A DNA stretch of 64,000 bases, taken from the NCBI RefSeq assembly GCF_008056315.1, contig NZ_VRKQ01000008.1, positions 248,001 to 312,000 of the forward strand, written 5' to 3'. Numbering within the stretch: position 1 is the stretch's first letter; every line of letters starts with the position of its first letter. The notes under the pieces were generated by a model. It saw only the letters and a list, made by a program, of their open reading frames with translations, was not told where the DNA came from and searched no databases. This document shows, in pieces, positions 1 to 7,110 of the stretch. Source of the DNA: Seonamhaeicola maritimus (GTDB taxonomy: Bacteria; Bacteroidota; Bacteroidia; Flavobacteriales; Flavobacteriaceae). The translations under genes were made by a program, and so were the position numbers.

Positions 1-885
1 AATCATATGCACTTTCCTCCCGCTAAAATGGCTTTAGAAAATGGTTTTAATGTGGTTTGTGATAAACCGATGACTTTGACCTTGGACGAAGCAGTTGAAT
101 TAGAAAAGATTGTTGAAAAGAGCGGTAAACTTTTCGCTTTAACACATAATTATACGGGTAACTCTTTGGTTAAACAAGCCAAGGCGATGGTTGATAATGG
201 TGACTTAGGAAACATTAGAAAAATTCAAGTGCAATATCTTCAAGGGTGGTTGTCAACTGCTGTAGAAGGAACAGATAATAAACAGGCTGCTTGGAGAGTA
301 GATCCTAAACGTTCTGGAATTGGAGGCGCATTAGGTGATATTGGTACACATGCTGAAAATTTGGTAGAATATATTACAGGATTAAAAATTGAAGAGTTAG
401 CAGCAGACCTTGGACGGTTTGGAGATGGACGTGTTTTAGATGATGATGGCAACGTGTTAATCCGTATGGAAAATGGTGCTAAGGGTACCATGTCTTTTTC
501 TCAAATTGCTTTAGGTGAAGAAAATAATTTGGCTATTAAAGTCTATGGAGAAAAAGGGAGTTTGGAATGGCATCAGGAAAATCCAAACCAATTGATAACA
601 CATTGGTTAAACGACCCTGTGAAAGTTTACACGCCCAATGGTAATAGTCTTTACCCAGAAGCACTAGCTGTGTCAAGAATTCCTGCTGGACACCCAGAAG
701 GGTATTTAGAAGCTTTTGCTACTATTTATAAGAATTTTGCAACGCATTTGTTAGCAGTTTTAAATGGTGAAACTATTGAAAATCCTGATTACCCAACAGC
801 TAAAGATGGAGTGCGAGGTATGCAATTTATTTATGCATCTGTAGAGAGTGATAAGAATAATGCTGCCTGGACTAAATTAAGTTAA
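1..885 (+). CDS. Gfo/Idh/MocA-family oxidoreductase (5' end missing)
   Basis: NAD(P)-dependent sugar dehydrogenase, cut by the window edge. The frame is open from base 1, so the ATG at 7 is internal and the N-terminal Rossmann nucleotide-binding part lies outside. The visible fragment has a D-K-P motif at bases 61-69 (family form is usually EKP; the Lys is catalytic) and the GGALGDIGTHA motif near 322-354, whose Asp and His line the active site. The reading frame ends 20 bases before a TIM-barrel sugar isomerase/epimerase and then a GMC oxidase cluster with DUF1080 proteins. Context suggests reduction or oxidation of 3-keto sugars released in the periplasm. The exact substrate cannot be read from sequence. 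The family call is secure. Confidence 0.9.
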   Translation, partial: NHMHFPPAKMALENGFNVVCDKPMTLTLDEAVELEKIVEKSGKLFALTHNYTGNSLVKQAKAMVDNGDLGNIRKIQVQYLQGWLSTAVEGTDNKQAAWRVDPKRSGIGGALGDIGTHAENLVEYITGLKIEELAADLGRFGDGRVLDDDGNVLIRMENGAKGTMSFSQIALGEENNLAIKVYGEKGSLEWHQENPNQLITHWLNDPVKVYTPNGNSLYPEALAVSRIPAGHPEGYLEAFATIYKNFATHLLAVLNGETIENPDYPTAKDGVRGMQFIYASVESDKNNAAWTKLS

Positions 886-905
886 CAAAAAATATAAAGT
901 AATAA

Positions 906-1958
906 ATGAAAACAATAAAAGGACCTGCAGTTTTTCTAGCTCAATTTGCAGGTAGTGAAGCACCATTTAATAGTTTAGATGGTATGTGTAAATGGGCAGC
1001 AGATTTAGGCTATAAAGGTATTCAGATTCCAACTTGGGAGTCTCATTTGATTGATATTGAGAAAGCAGCTGAAAGTCAAACATATTGTGATGAATTGAAA
1101 GGAAAAGTAAATTCTTATGGTTTGGAAATCACAGAATTATCTACGCATTTGCAAGGGCAATTAGTAGCTGTTAATCCAGCTTACGATTCTATGTTTGATG
1201 GTTTTGCGCCTGAGCATGTTAGAGGTAACCCAAAAGCAAGAACAGAATGGGCAATTGACTTTGTTAAAAAATGTGGTACTGCAAGTGGAAGATTAGGCTT
1301 AAATGCTCATGCTACCTTTTCTGGTGCTTTGATGTGGCATACCGTTTATCCTTGGCCACAAAGACCAGCTGGATTGGTAGAAATGGGATTTAAAGAATTG
1401 GCTAATCGTTGGACACCAATCTTAAATCATTTTGATGAATATGGTGTGGATGTTTGTTATGAGATTCATCCAGGAGAAGATATTCACGATGGTATTACCT
1501 ATGAAAGGTTTTTAGAAGCCACTGGAAATCATTCACGTGCTAATATCTTATATGATCCAAGTCATTATGTATTACAGCAATTAGATTATTTATCATTCAT
1601 AGATATTTACCATGAAAGAATTCGTTCGTTCCATGTAAAAGATGCAGAATTTAATCCTACAGGAAAACAAGGTGTTTATGGCGGATATGCCGATTGGAAA
1701 GATCGTGCTGGACGTTTTAGAAGTTTAGGAGATGGTCAAGTTGATTTCAAAGGGATTTTCACTAAGCTAACTAAATACGAAGTTGATGTTTGGGCTGTCA
1801 TGGAATGGGAGTGTTGTATAAAATCTTCTGAACAAGGTGCTAGGGAAGGTGCGCCATTCATTCAAAAGAATATTATAGAAGCAGCTCAAAGAAGTTTTGA
1901 TGATTTCGCAGGAGGAGATATTGATGAAGACTATTTGAAAAGTGTATTAGGTGTCTGA
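906..1958 (+). CDS. Sugar phosphate isomerase/epimerase-like TIM-barrel protein
   Basis: A 350-residue AP-endonuclease-2-like TIM barrel (xylose-isomerase superfamily). The metal-binding strand ends are visible: EIHPGE, YDPSH, FHVKD and a final MEWE, giving the expected Glu-Asp/His-His-Glu divalent-metal set. There is no signal peptide, so it should be cytoplasmic. It starts 20 bases after the Gfo/Idh/MocA gene and ends 26 bases before the GMC oxidoreductase gene, in the same orientation, so one operon is likely. Relatives beside GMC and DUF1080 genes act on keto sugars as epimerases, isomerases or lyases/hydratases. Which of these applies is inference. The sequence is complete with no broken motifs. 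Confidence 0.88.
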   Translation: MKTIKGPAVFLAQFAGSEAPFNSLDGMCKWAADLGYKGIQIPTWESHLIDIEKAAESQTYCDELKGKVNSYGLEITELSTHLQGQLVAVNPAYDSMFDGFAPEHVRGNPKARTEWAIDFVKKCGTASGRLGLNAHATFSGALMWHTVYPWPQRPAGLVEMGFKELANRWTPILNHFDEYGVDVCYEIHPGEDIHDGITYERFLEATGNHSRANILYDPSHYVLQQLDYLSFIDIYHERIRSFHVKDAEFNPTGKQGVYGGYADWKDRAGRFRSLGDGQVDFKGIFTKLTKYEVDVWAVMEWECCIKSSEQGAREGAPFIQKNIIEAAQRSFDDFAGGDIDEDYLKSVLGV

Positions 1959-1984
1959 TACTAACTTATAAATAATATTAAACC

Positions 1985-3706
1985 ATGCAGATAAAAGAAG
2001 CTACAGAACAATTTGATGTTATCATTGTTGGCTCTGGTGCTGGTGGAGGTATGGCTACCAAAATTTTATCTGAAGCAGGATTAAATATTGCAGTTATTGA
2101 AGCGGGACCATTTTTTGATCCGGCAGACCCAAAAACACGTACCCAGTTAAAATGGCCCTATGAATCTCCTAGAAGAGGAGCTTCGTCTTCAAGACCTTTT
2201 GGTGATTTTGATATGGCCTATGGAGGCTGGGATATTGAAGGAGAACCATATACACACAAGGGAGGGACTAAGTTTGATTGGTTTCGTTCTAGGATGTTAG
2301 GTGGTCGAACAAATCATTGGGGGCGTATTTCATTACGTTTTGGGCCAAAAGATTTCAAAAGAGGAAGTATTGATGGTTTAGGTGAAGATTGGCCTATTTC
2401 TTATGAAGATGTTAAACCTTATTACGATAAGGTAGATAAACTTATTGGGGTTTTTGGAAGTAAAGAAAACTTACCTAATGACCCTGATGGATTCTTTTTG
2501 CCAGCACCAAAACCACGTTTGCACGAACTCTACTATATAAAGGCGGCTAGAAAAGCTAATATTCCGGTTTATCCATCAAGGCTATCAATTTTAACCAAAA
2601 GAATTAATAACGATAGAGGAGCTTGTTTTTATTGCGGACAATGTAGTAGGTCATGTAGTGTTTATGCCGATTTTTCATCGGGTTCATGTTTGATTTTTCC
2701 AGCCCAAAAATCTGGAGGACAGATTAGACTGTATACAGATTCAATGGTTAGAGAAGTTGTGACTGATCCTTCTGGTAAGGCAACTGGTGTCGTCTTCATT
2801 AATAAAAATGACCGAAAGGAATATAAACTTAATGCGAAAGTAATTGTACTTGCAGCTTCGGCATGCAGTACAGCTAGAATTTTACTAAATTCTAAAAGTA
2901 AGGTTCACAGAGATGGTTTGGGAAATAGTAGCGGTTTGGTTGGAAAATATTTGCACGATTCAACAGGAACAAGTAGAGCAGCTTTTGTTCCGGAATTAAT
3001 GAATAGGAAAAGATACAACGAAGATGGTGTTGGAGGCATGCATGTTTATACACCTTGGTGGTTAGATAATAAAAAACTAAATTTCCCAAGGGGCTATCAT
3101 TTAGAAATTTGGGGCGGACTATGGATGCCATCATATGGAATTGGTTTTGGAGCTAATGGATTAAATAAATTTATAGGTGAGCAGGTAGGTGGTTATGGAA
3201 ATCGTTTACGCGATGATATTAAGAAATTCTATGGAGCTGTTATGGGGGTTTCTATGAGAGGGGAAAGCGTGCCAATGGAAGATAATTATTGTGAAATTGA
3301 CCCTGATACTGTGGATGAGTGGGGTATTCCGGTTTTGCGATTCCATTATAATTGGACTAAGTATGAGAAGCTTCAGGCTAAACACAGTCATGAAATTTTT
3401 GAGGAAATCTTTGATAGTATGGGTGCCCAATTGTTAGGCAATAAACCTAATTCTGAGAGTGATTATGGATTAGATGCTCCGGGAAGAATTATCCATGAAG
3501 TAGGAACAACCCGTATGGGGAATGACCCAAAAAAGTCGGTTACTAATAAATACCAGCAATTACATGATGCAGATAATGTGTTTATTGTTGATGCGGGTCC
3601 ATTTGTATCTCAAGCCGATAAGAATCCAACATGGACAATATTAGCTTTGTCGTGGCGTACCTGCGATTATATTATAAGTGAATTAAAGAAACAGAACATT
3701 TCGTAA
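1985..3706 (+). CDS. GMC-family FAD oxidoreductase with a four-Cys motif (large subunit)
   Basis: A 573-residue glucose-methanol-choline oxidoreductase. The N-terminal FAD motif VGSGAGGG is at about residues 15-22. The C-terminal part has HEVGTTRMG and a later NPTWTI, where the catalytic His/Asn pair of this family lies. Residues 214-224 read CFYCGQCSRSC, a CxxCxxCxxxC arrangement typical of an iron-sulfur ligand set. Iron-sulfur clusters are known in membrane FAD-dependent glucose and fructose dehydrogenases, so electron transfer to a respiratory partner rather than O2 is plausible. There is no signal peptide of its own. The next gene encodes a Tat-type small subunit, so co-export as a complex is inferred. 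Likely role: oxidation of a sugar C3 hydroxyl in the periplasm. Confidence 0.87.
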   Translation: MQIKEATEQFDVIIVGSGAGGGMATKILSEAGLNIAVIEAGPFFDPADPKTRTQLKWPYESPRRGASSSRPFGDFDMAYGGWDIEGEPYTHKGGTKFDWFRSRMLGGRTNHWGRISLRFGPKDFKRGSIDGLGEDWPISYEDVKPYYDKVDKLIGVFGSKENLPNDPDGFFLPAPKPRLHELYYIKAARKANIPVYPSRLSILTKRINNDRGACFYCGQCSRSCSVYADFSSGSCLIFPAQKSGGQIRLYTDSMVREVVTDPSGKATGVVFINKNDRKEYKLNAKVIVLAASACSTARILLNSKSKVHRDGLGNSSGLVGKYLHDSTGTSRAAFVPELMNRKRYNEDGVGGMHVYTPWWLDNKKLNFPRGYHLEIWGGLWMPSYGIGFGANGLNKFIGEQVGGYGNRLRDDIKKFYGAVMGVSMRGESVPMEDNYCEIDPDTVDEWGIPVLRFHYNWTKYEKLQAKHSHEIFEEIFDSMGAQLLGNKPNSESDYGLDAPGRIIHEVGTTRMGNDPKKSVTNKYQQLHDADNVFIVDAGPFVSQADKNPTWTILALSWRTCDYIISELKKQNIS

Positions 3707-3715
3707 ATTAGTGTT

Positions 3716-4420
3716 ATGAACAGAAGAGATTCAATAAAGTCTATATTGTTAGGTTCACTGGCAGGAGGAGTGGCCTTACAGGGTTGTTCAACTGAGGGAG
3801 CTTCTGAAGTTGCTCCAAAGGAAATTACTTTTCCAGATTATGGAAGAACATCAAAGGAACAGTTACGAGATAAAGTACTTTTAAATGAAGTGTTTTTTAA
3901 TGAACACGAAATAGCCACAATTGCTGTGCTATGTGACATTATATTACCTAGTAATGAAAATTTTGGGTCTGCTACCGATGCAGAAGTGCCTGCATTTGTA
4001 GAGTTTATAGTAAAAGATATAGAAGAGTATCAACTGCCTTTAAGAGGTGGTATCATGTGGCTTGATAACTTCAGTAACAAATTATATAATAAAGAGTTTA
4101 TAAGTTGTGACGAGTTAGAACAGAAAAATATTTGCGATCAAATAGCATATCCTGAAGAAACTGAACTAGAATTATTGCCTGGAGAAAAGTTTTTTACTAA
4201 TATGAGAAATTTAACCTTAACCGGCTATTATACATCTAAAATGGGAATTGAAGATTTGGGTTATAAAGGTAATGGGCCAAATATTTGGGATGGTATTCCT
4301 GCAGAGGTTTTAGAAAAACACGGATTAAAATATGATGAAGAATGGTTAGCAAAATGTGTTAATCAGGAAAACCGAAGTAATATTGCTGTTTGGGATGATG
4401 ATGGAAATTTAACTACATAA
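3716..4420 (+). CDS. Gluconate 2-dehydrogenase subunit 3-like protein, Tat-type lipoprotein
   Basis: A 234-residue small-subunit partner of the preceding GMC flavoprotein. The N-terminus NRRDSIKSILLGSLAGG followed by LQGC combines a twin-Arg pair at residues 3-4 with a lipobox Cys at residue 24. This predicts Tat export and lipid anchoring. The mature part resembles the gluconate 2-dehydrogenase subunit 3 family (for example NEHEIATIAVLCDIILP near the start of the domain). The gap to the GMC stop codon is nine bases. Known two-subunit dehydrogenases use such a subunit to carry the signal peptide for the folded flavoprotein, which would explain the lack of a signal on the large subunit. This is inference from arrangement. 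Confidence 0.82.
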   Translation: MNRRDSIKSILLGSLAGGVALQGCSTEGASEVAPKEITFPDYGRTSKEQLRDKVLLNEVFFNEHEIATIAVLCDIILPSNENFGSATDAEVPAFVEFIVKDIEEYQLPLRGGIMWLDNFSNKLYNKEFISCDELEQKNICDQIAYPEETELELLPGEKFFTNMRNLTLTGYYTSKMGIEDLGYKGNGPNIWDGIPAEVLEKHGLKYDEEWLAKCVNQENRSNIAVWDDDGNLTT

Positions 4421-4428
4421 TTTATAAG

Positions 4429-5133
4429 ATGAAAACCCTAATCTACATACTTTTTATTTTTACTATTTTTTTATCCTGTAAGGAAAATAACAATAATACT
4501 CAAGCGTCAATACAAGGCGAATGGGAAACCCTTTTTGATGGTTCTTCTTTTGATAATTGGAAAGTATATTTAAAAGAAGATATATCTTCTGCTTGGGCTA
4601 TGGAAGATGGCGCTATGGTTCTTGATAAGGCAGACCATTCTAATAATATCATTACCAAATCAAAATACACGAATTTCATTTTAAGTTTGGAGTGGAAAAT
4701 TGCCGAAGGTGGTAATAGTGGTGTTTTTTGGGGTGTTCATGAAGATGAAAACTTGAATCAAGCATATCAAACGGGCCCAGAAATTCAAGTGTTAGATAAT
4801 GAACGCCATCCTGATGCTAAGGCAAATCCAAAATATCATCAAGCTGGAGCTTTATATGATATGGTGCAACCTTCGCAAGATGTTTGCAAATCGGCAGGCG
4901 AATGGAATGCTTGTGAAATTAAAATTAATCATAAAACGAACCAAGGATCCGTTAAATTAAACGGAACTCTGATTGTGAAATTTCCAGTTCACGGACAAGC
5001 TTGGGACGCCATGGTTTTAAATTCAAAATTTAAAGGTTGGGAGCATTTTGGAAAGTATCATACAGGCCATATAGGTCTTCAAGACCATGGAGATAAAGTG
5101 TGGTATAGAAATATTAAAATCAAAGAACTATAA
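4429..5133 (+). CDS. DUF1080 / 3-keto-disaccharide hydrolase-family lipoprotein
   Basis: A 234-residue lipoprotein with a short hydrophobic leader ending in FLSC (Cys17 lipobox). The mature domain is the concanavalin-like DUF1080 fold (Pfam PF06439, now described as 3-keto-disaccharide hydrolase). Typical blocks are visible: LFDGSSFDNWK at the domain start, GNSGVFWG, EIQVLDN, and the closing GHIGLQDHGDKVWYRNIKI. It is expected in the periplasm, cleaving glycosides already oxidised at C3 by the upstream GMC enzyme. It lies 8 bases after the small-subunit gene and is directly followed by a second, divergent DUF1080 gene. Family assignment is firm; activity rests on family knowledge and context. 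Confidence 0.86.
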   Translation: MKTLIYILFIFTIFLSCKENNNNTQASIQGEWETLFDGSSFDNWKVYLKEDISSAWAMEDGAMVLDKADHSNNIITKSKYTNFILSLEWKIAEGGNSGVFWGVHEDENLNQAYQTGPEIQVLDNERHPDAKANPKYHQAGALYDMVQPSQDVCKSAGEWNACEIKINHKTNQGSVKLNGTLIVKFPVHGQAWDAMVLNSKFKGWEHFGKYHTGHIGLQDHGDKVWYRNIKIKEL

Positions 5134-5134
5134 A

Positions 5135-5923
5135 ATGAAGAAACTAATTATTAGTACTCTGGTAATTGGCGCTTGCTTTTTGTCTTGTAAAGGGCAAGAG
5201 AAAAAAGAAGTGCAGCAGAAAGAAATTTTGACGCCCGAAGAAAGAAATAAAATAGATCCCAAACTCACTGAATTTTGGGAGCCAAAAGTGCCTAAGGTAA
5301 CTCCAGGTAAAAATGCTGCTGCTCCAAGTGATGCCATTGTTTTATTTGATGGCTCTAATTTTGATAGTTGGTCGCAGAAGAGTAGCTCTTCGGTTGGGTG
5401 GACACTTAATGATGATGGTTCTATGACAGTGAATCCAAAAACGGGTGGGATAACTTCAAAGCAAACCTTCGGAAGTATCCAGTTGCATTTAGAATGGAAA
5501 TCACCACCGAAAGTTGAAGGTAAAAGTGGTCAGGGGCTTGGTAATAGTGGTGTATTTTTGCAAGGGCGCTATGAGGTTCAGGTATTAGATAATATTGATA
5601 ATGAAACCTATTCTAATGGTCAAGTAGGTTCTGTTTATAAACAGTCTATTCCGTTAGCAATGGCATCCGTTCCAACGGGAGAATGGAATACTTATGATAT
5701 TATTTATCATCAACCAGAATTTAACGAATTGGGAGAGGTAACAAAAAAAGCAACTATTACTGTTTTGCATAATGGTGTTTTGGTGCAAGATCATTTCGAA
5801 ATTCAAGGGCCAACAGAATACAAAGGCCCGCCAATTTATAAAGCTCATGATAAAGCGCCTATTCATTTGCAAGCACATGGAGATTTAGTGAGCTATCGAA
5901 ATATTTGGGTACGGGAATTATAA
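5135..5923 (+). CDS. Second DUF1080 / 3-keto-disaccharide hydrolase-family lipoprotein
   Basis: A 262-residue DUF1080 lipoprotein. The chosen start gives the leader MKKLIISTLVIGACFLSC with a lipobox at Cys18. An upstream in-frame ATG at 5087 lies inside the previous gene and would destroy this signal, so I reject it. After a spacer rich in charged residues come LFDGSNFDSW, LGNSGVFLQGRYEVQVLDN and the closing IHLQAHGDLVSYRNIWVREL. The start is one base after the previous stop codon, consistent with translational coupling. The two DUF1080 copies are clearly divergent, so they may handle different linkages or substrates. This is the last gene of the carbohydrate operon. Confidence 0.86.
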   Translation: MKKLIISTLVIGACFLSCKGQEKKEVQQKEILTPEERNKIDPKLTEFWEPKVPKVTPGKNAAAPSDAIVLFDGSNFDSWSQKSSSSVGWTLNDDGSMTVNPKTGGITSKQTFGSIQLHLEWKSPPKVEGKSGQGLGNSGVFLQGRYEVQVLDNIDNETYSNGQVGSVYKQSIPLAMASVPTGEWNTYDIIYHQPEFNELGEVTKKATITVLHNGVLVQDHFEIQGPTEYKGPPIYKAHDKAPIHLQAHGDLVSYRNIWVREL

Positions 5924-5927
5924 AGCA

Positions 5928-5964
5928 GTTTTTGTTAATAGAAACACGTTTAATAAACAAAAAC
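5928..5964 (+). terminator. AT-rich inverted repeat after the carbohydrate operon
   Basis: Perfect 9-base arms GTTTTTGTT (5928-5936) and AACAAAAAC (5956-5964) flank a 19-base loop, five bases after the DUF1080 stop codon. There is no clean T-run after it, so termination is plausible from position only. Confidence 0.4.
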
Positions 5965-6138
5965 AATCGAGAAAAATTCTTGGTTGTATTGTTTTATAAC
6001 TTAACCTAATGCATTGTTTTTAGGAGATTTAAATTGTTTTTTCTTTAAATTTCTTTAAAAGGAATTAACAAACGCTGCAATATTGAAAATTAAATAGCCT
6101 AATTATCGTATTATCTTTAATTTTATTAAAAATTGATA

Positions 6139-6169
6139 TTTGAGTAAGTACTGTTTCAAAATAAATTTA
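6139..6169 (+). promoter_or_regulatory. Candidate promoter of the arginine leader region
   Basis: TTTG at 6139-6142 and TAAATTTA at 6162-6169 (one mismatch to the Bacteroidota -7 consensus TAnnTTTG) are 19 bases apart, the usual spacing for the -33/-7 elements of this phylum. Transcription would then start just before the first Arg-rich mini-ORF at 6182. An alternative -7, TAGTTTTA, begins at 6170 but lacks a well-spaced partner. Confidence 0.45.
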
Positions 6170-6181
6170 TAGTTTTACACC

Positions 6182-6253
6182 ATGGAAAATTTAAAAAACA
6201 AAATACGTTGTACTACACCCGGTTTGCCCGTGCGCTGTCGCCGCCGCTTCTAA
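6182..6253 (+). CDS. Putative Arg-rich leader peptide 1 of the arginine operon (23 aa)
   Basis: A short ORF from ATG to TAA encoding 23 residues and ending PGLPVRCRRRF. It has five Arg codons, one CGT and four CGC, three of them consecutive just before the last sense codon. In argG, the second gene of the operon downstream, the seven Arg codons are five AGA, one CGT and one AGG, so CGC is foreign to local usage. GC content of this stretch is far above its surroundings. The ORF lies about 230 bases before the first gene of an arginine operon. By analogy with amino-acid leader peptides, ribosome stalling at scarce Arg-tRNA would signal arginine shortage. Two Cys codons (TGT) leave a cysteine signal possible. 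I do not recognise a described family. Confidence 0.6.
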   Translation: MENLKNKIRCTTPGLPVRCRRRF

Positions 6254-6345
6254 TATATTTATTAGTGAACCCAAAAACGTAATTTTAAATTTTTTCAAAA
6301 GTGTCCAAAATATTTTTCATAGCATTTCAAAACAGAGTTAATTCC

Positions 6346-6396
6346 ATGACAATTAACAATAACTTTGTACGTCGCTTTTTCCCGCGTCGCCCGTAA
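6346..6396 (+). CDS. Putative Arg-rich leader peptide 2 of the arginine operon (16 aa)
   Basis: A second mini-ORF, MTINNNFVRRFFPRRP followed by TAA. Four of 16 residues are Arg in two pairs, both encoded CGT-CGC, plus two CCG proline codons that are also unusual in this AT-rich genome. It lies 92 bases after the first Arg-rich ORF and 89 bases before the first structural gene. Paired Arg codons followed by Pro are well suited to slow or stall a ribosome. The stop codon sits five bases before another short ORF. Both mini-ORFs share the C-terminal pattern of Arg runs with Phe. No intrinsic terminator was found between here and 6486, so any control would be Rho-dependent or translational. Confidence 0.55.
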   Translation: MTINNNFVRRFFPRRP

Positions 6397-6400
6397 GGGT

Positions 6401-6475
6401 ATGTATGATATTTTTGAATTAGGCGCGTCCAATTCAGCTTCCAAAGCAAAATTAAAATCACAGATATTCAATTAG
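6401..6475 (+). CDS. Possible third mini-ORF linking leader 2 to the operon (24 aa)
   Basis: ATG at 6401 to TAG at 6473-6475 encodes 24 residues beginning MYDIFELGASNSASK. It starts five bases after the stop of the Arg-rich leader 2 and stops ten bases before the GNAT start codon, so it could carry a ribosome through to the operon by re-initiation. The composition is unremarkable and contains no Arg. It may be chance; position is the only argument. Confidence 0.25.
   Translation: MYDIFELGASNSASKAKLKSQIFN
6416..6435 (+). promoter_or_regulatory. Hairpin between the Arg leader and the first operon gene
   Basis: GAATT-a-GG and CC-AATTC can pair (seven base pairs with one bulged A) around the loop CGCGT. 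No T-run follows, so this is not a simple terminator. It begins 19 bases after the stop codon of leader peptide 2 and could be opened or closed depending on ribosome position. Function is inferred. Confidence 0.35.
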
Positions 6476-6485
6476 AGAGAAAAAG

Positions 6486-7106
6486 ATGAAGGTTGTAATA
6501 GCCGATAAAACACATATAAAATACGCCAAAGACATTTGCGAGACTATTGCAGAATCTGCCTCAGTTAGAGGAACTGGAATAGCAAAAAGGTCACCAGAGT
6601 ATATTGCATCCAAGATGGAGAATGGCAATGCTGTTATTGCTTTAGATGATGATAAATTTGCTGGCTTTTGCTATATAGAAAAATGGGGTCATGGTAAATT
6701 TGTAGCTAACTCTGGGCTTATTGTTCATCCAGATTACAGAGGGCAAGGTTTAGCTAAAAAAATTAAACTTAAAGTTTTTGCTCATTCCAGAAAGAAATTT
6801 CCAGATGCTAAAGTTTTTAGTATAACCACTGGATTGCCTGTAATGAAAATGAATAGCGATTTAGGGTATAAACCTGTTACGTTTTCTGAATTGACAGATG
6901 ATCAAACCTTTTGGGATGGCTGTCAAACTTGTAAGAATTATGATGTCCTATCTCGTACTAACAGAAAGATGTGTTTGTGTACAGGTATGTTGTTCGATCC
7001 TTTGAAAGTAGGTGAGGGAGCAGGAAAAAAACAAGTAAAAGAAAAAGTTTTTAAAAGATTAAAAAGAATAAAACAAGCATTGTTTTTAAGAAAAGATAAA
7101 AAGTAA
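6486..7106 (+). CDS. GNAT-family N-acetyltransferase, candidate N-acetylglutamate synthase
   Basis: A 206-residue GNAT protein with the acetyl-CoA-binding block VHPDYRGQGLAKKIK at the centre. Near the C-terminus there are CxxC (GCQTCK) and CxC (MCLCT) motifs, followed by a very Lys/Arg-rich tail. It is the first gene of an operon that otherwise encodes the arginine pathway from N-acyl-glutamate onward. No classical ArgA (amino-acid-kinase plus GNAT) and no ArgJ is present in the window. It is therefore the natural candidate for making N-acetylglutamate (or N-succinylglutamate). It ends four bases before argG. The GNAT call is certain; the acylated substrate is inferred from context. Confidence 0.78.
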   Translation: MKVVIADKTHIKYAKDICETIAESASVRGTGIAKRSPEYIASKMENGNAVIALDDDKFAGFCYIEKWGHGKFVANSGLIVHPDYRGQGLAKKIKLKVFAHSRKKFPDAKVFSITTGLPVMKMNSDLGYKPVTFSELTDDQTFWDGCQTCKNYDVLSRTNRKMCLCTGMLFDPLKVGEGAGKKQVKEKVFKRLKRIKQALFLRKDKK

Positions 7107-7110
7107 TAAA

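Noticed and set aside
6206-6253. The GC-rich stretch as a structured RNA or foreign insertion
   Set aside because: A clean ATG-to-TAA frame explains the composition (CGC, CCC, GTG codons), a second frame with the same Arg bias follows, and no stable fold or flanking repeats were seen. RNA structure remains a weaker alternative.
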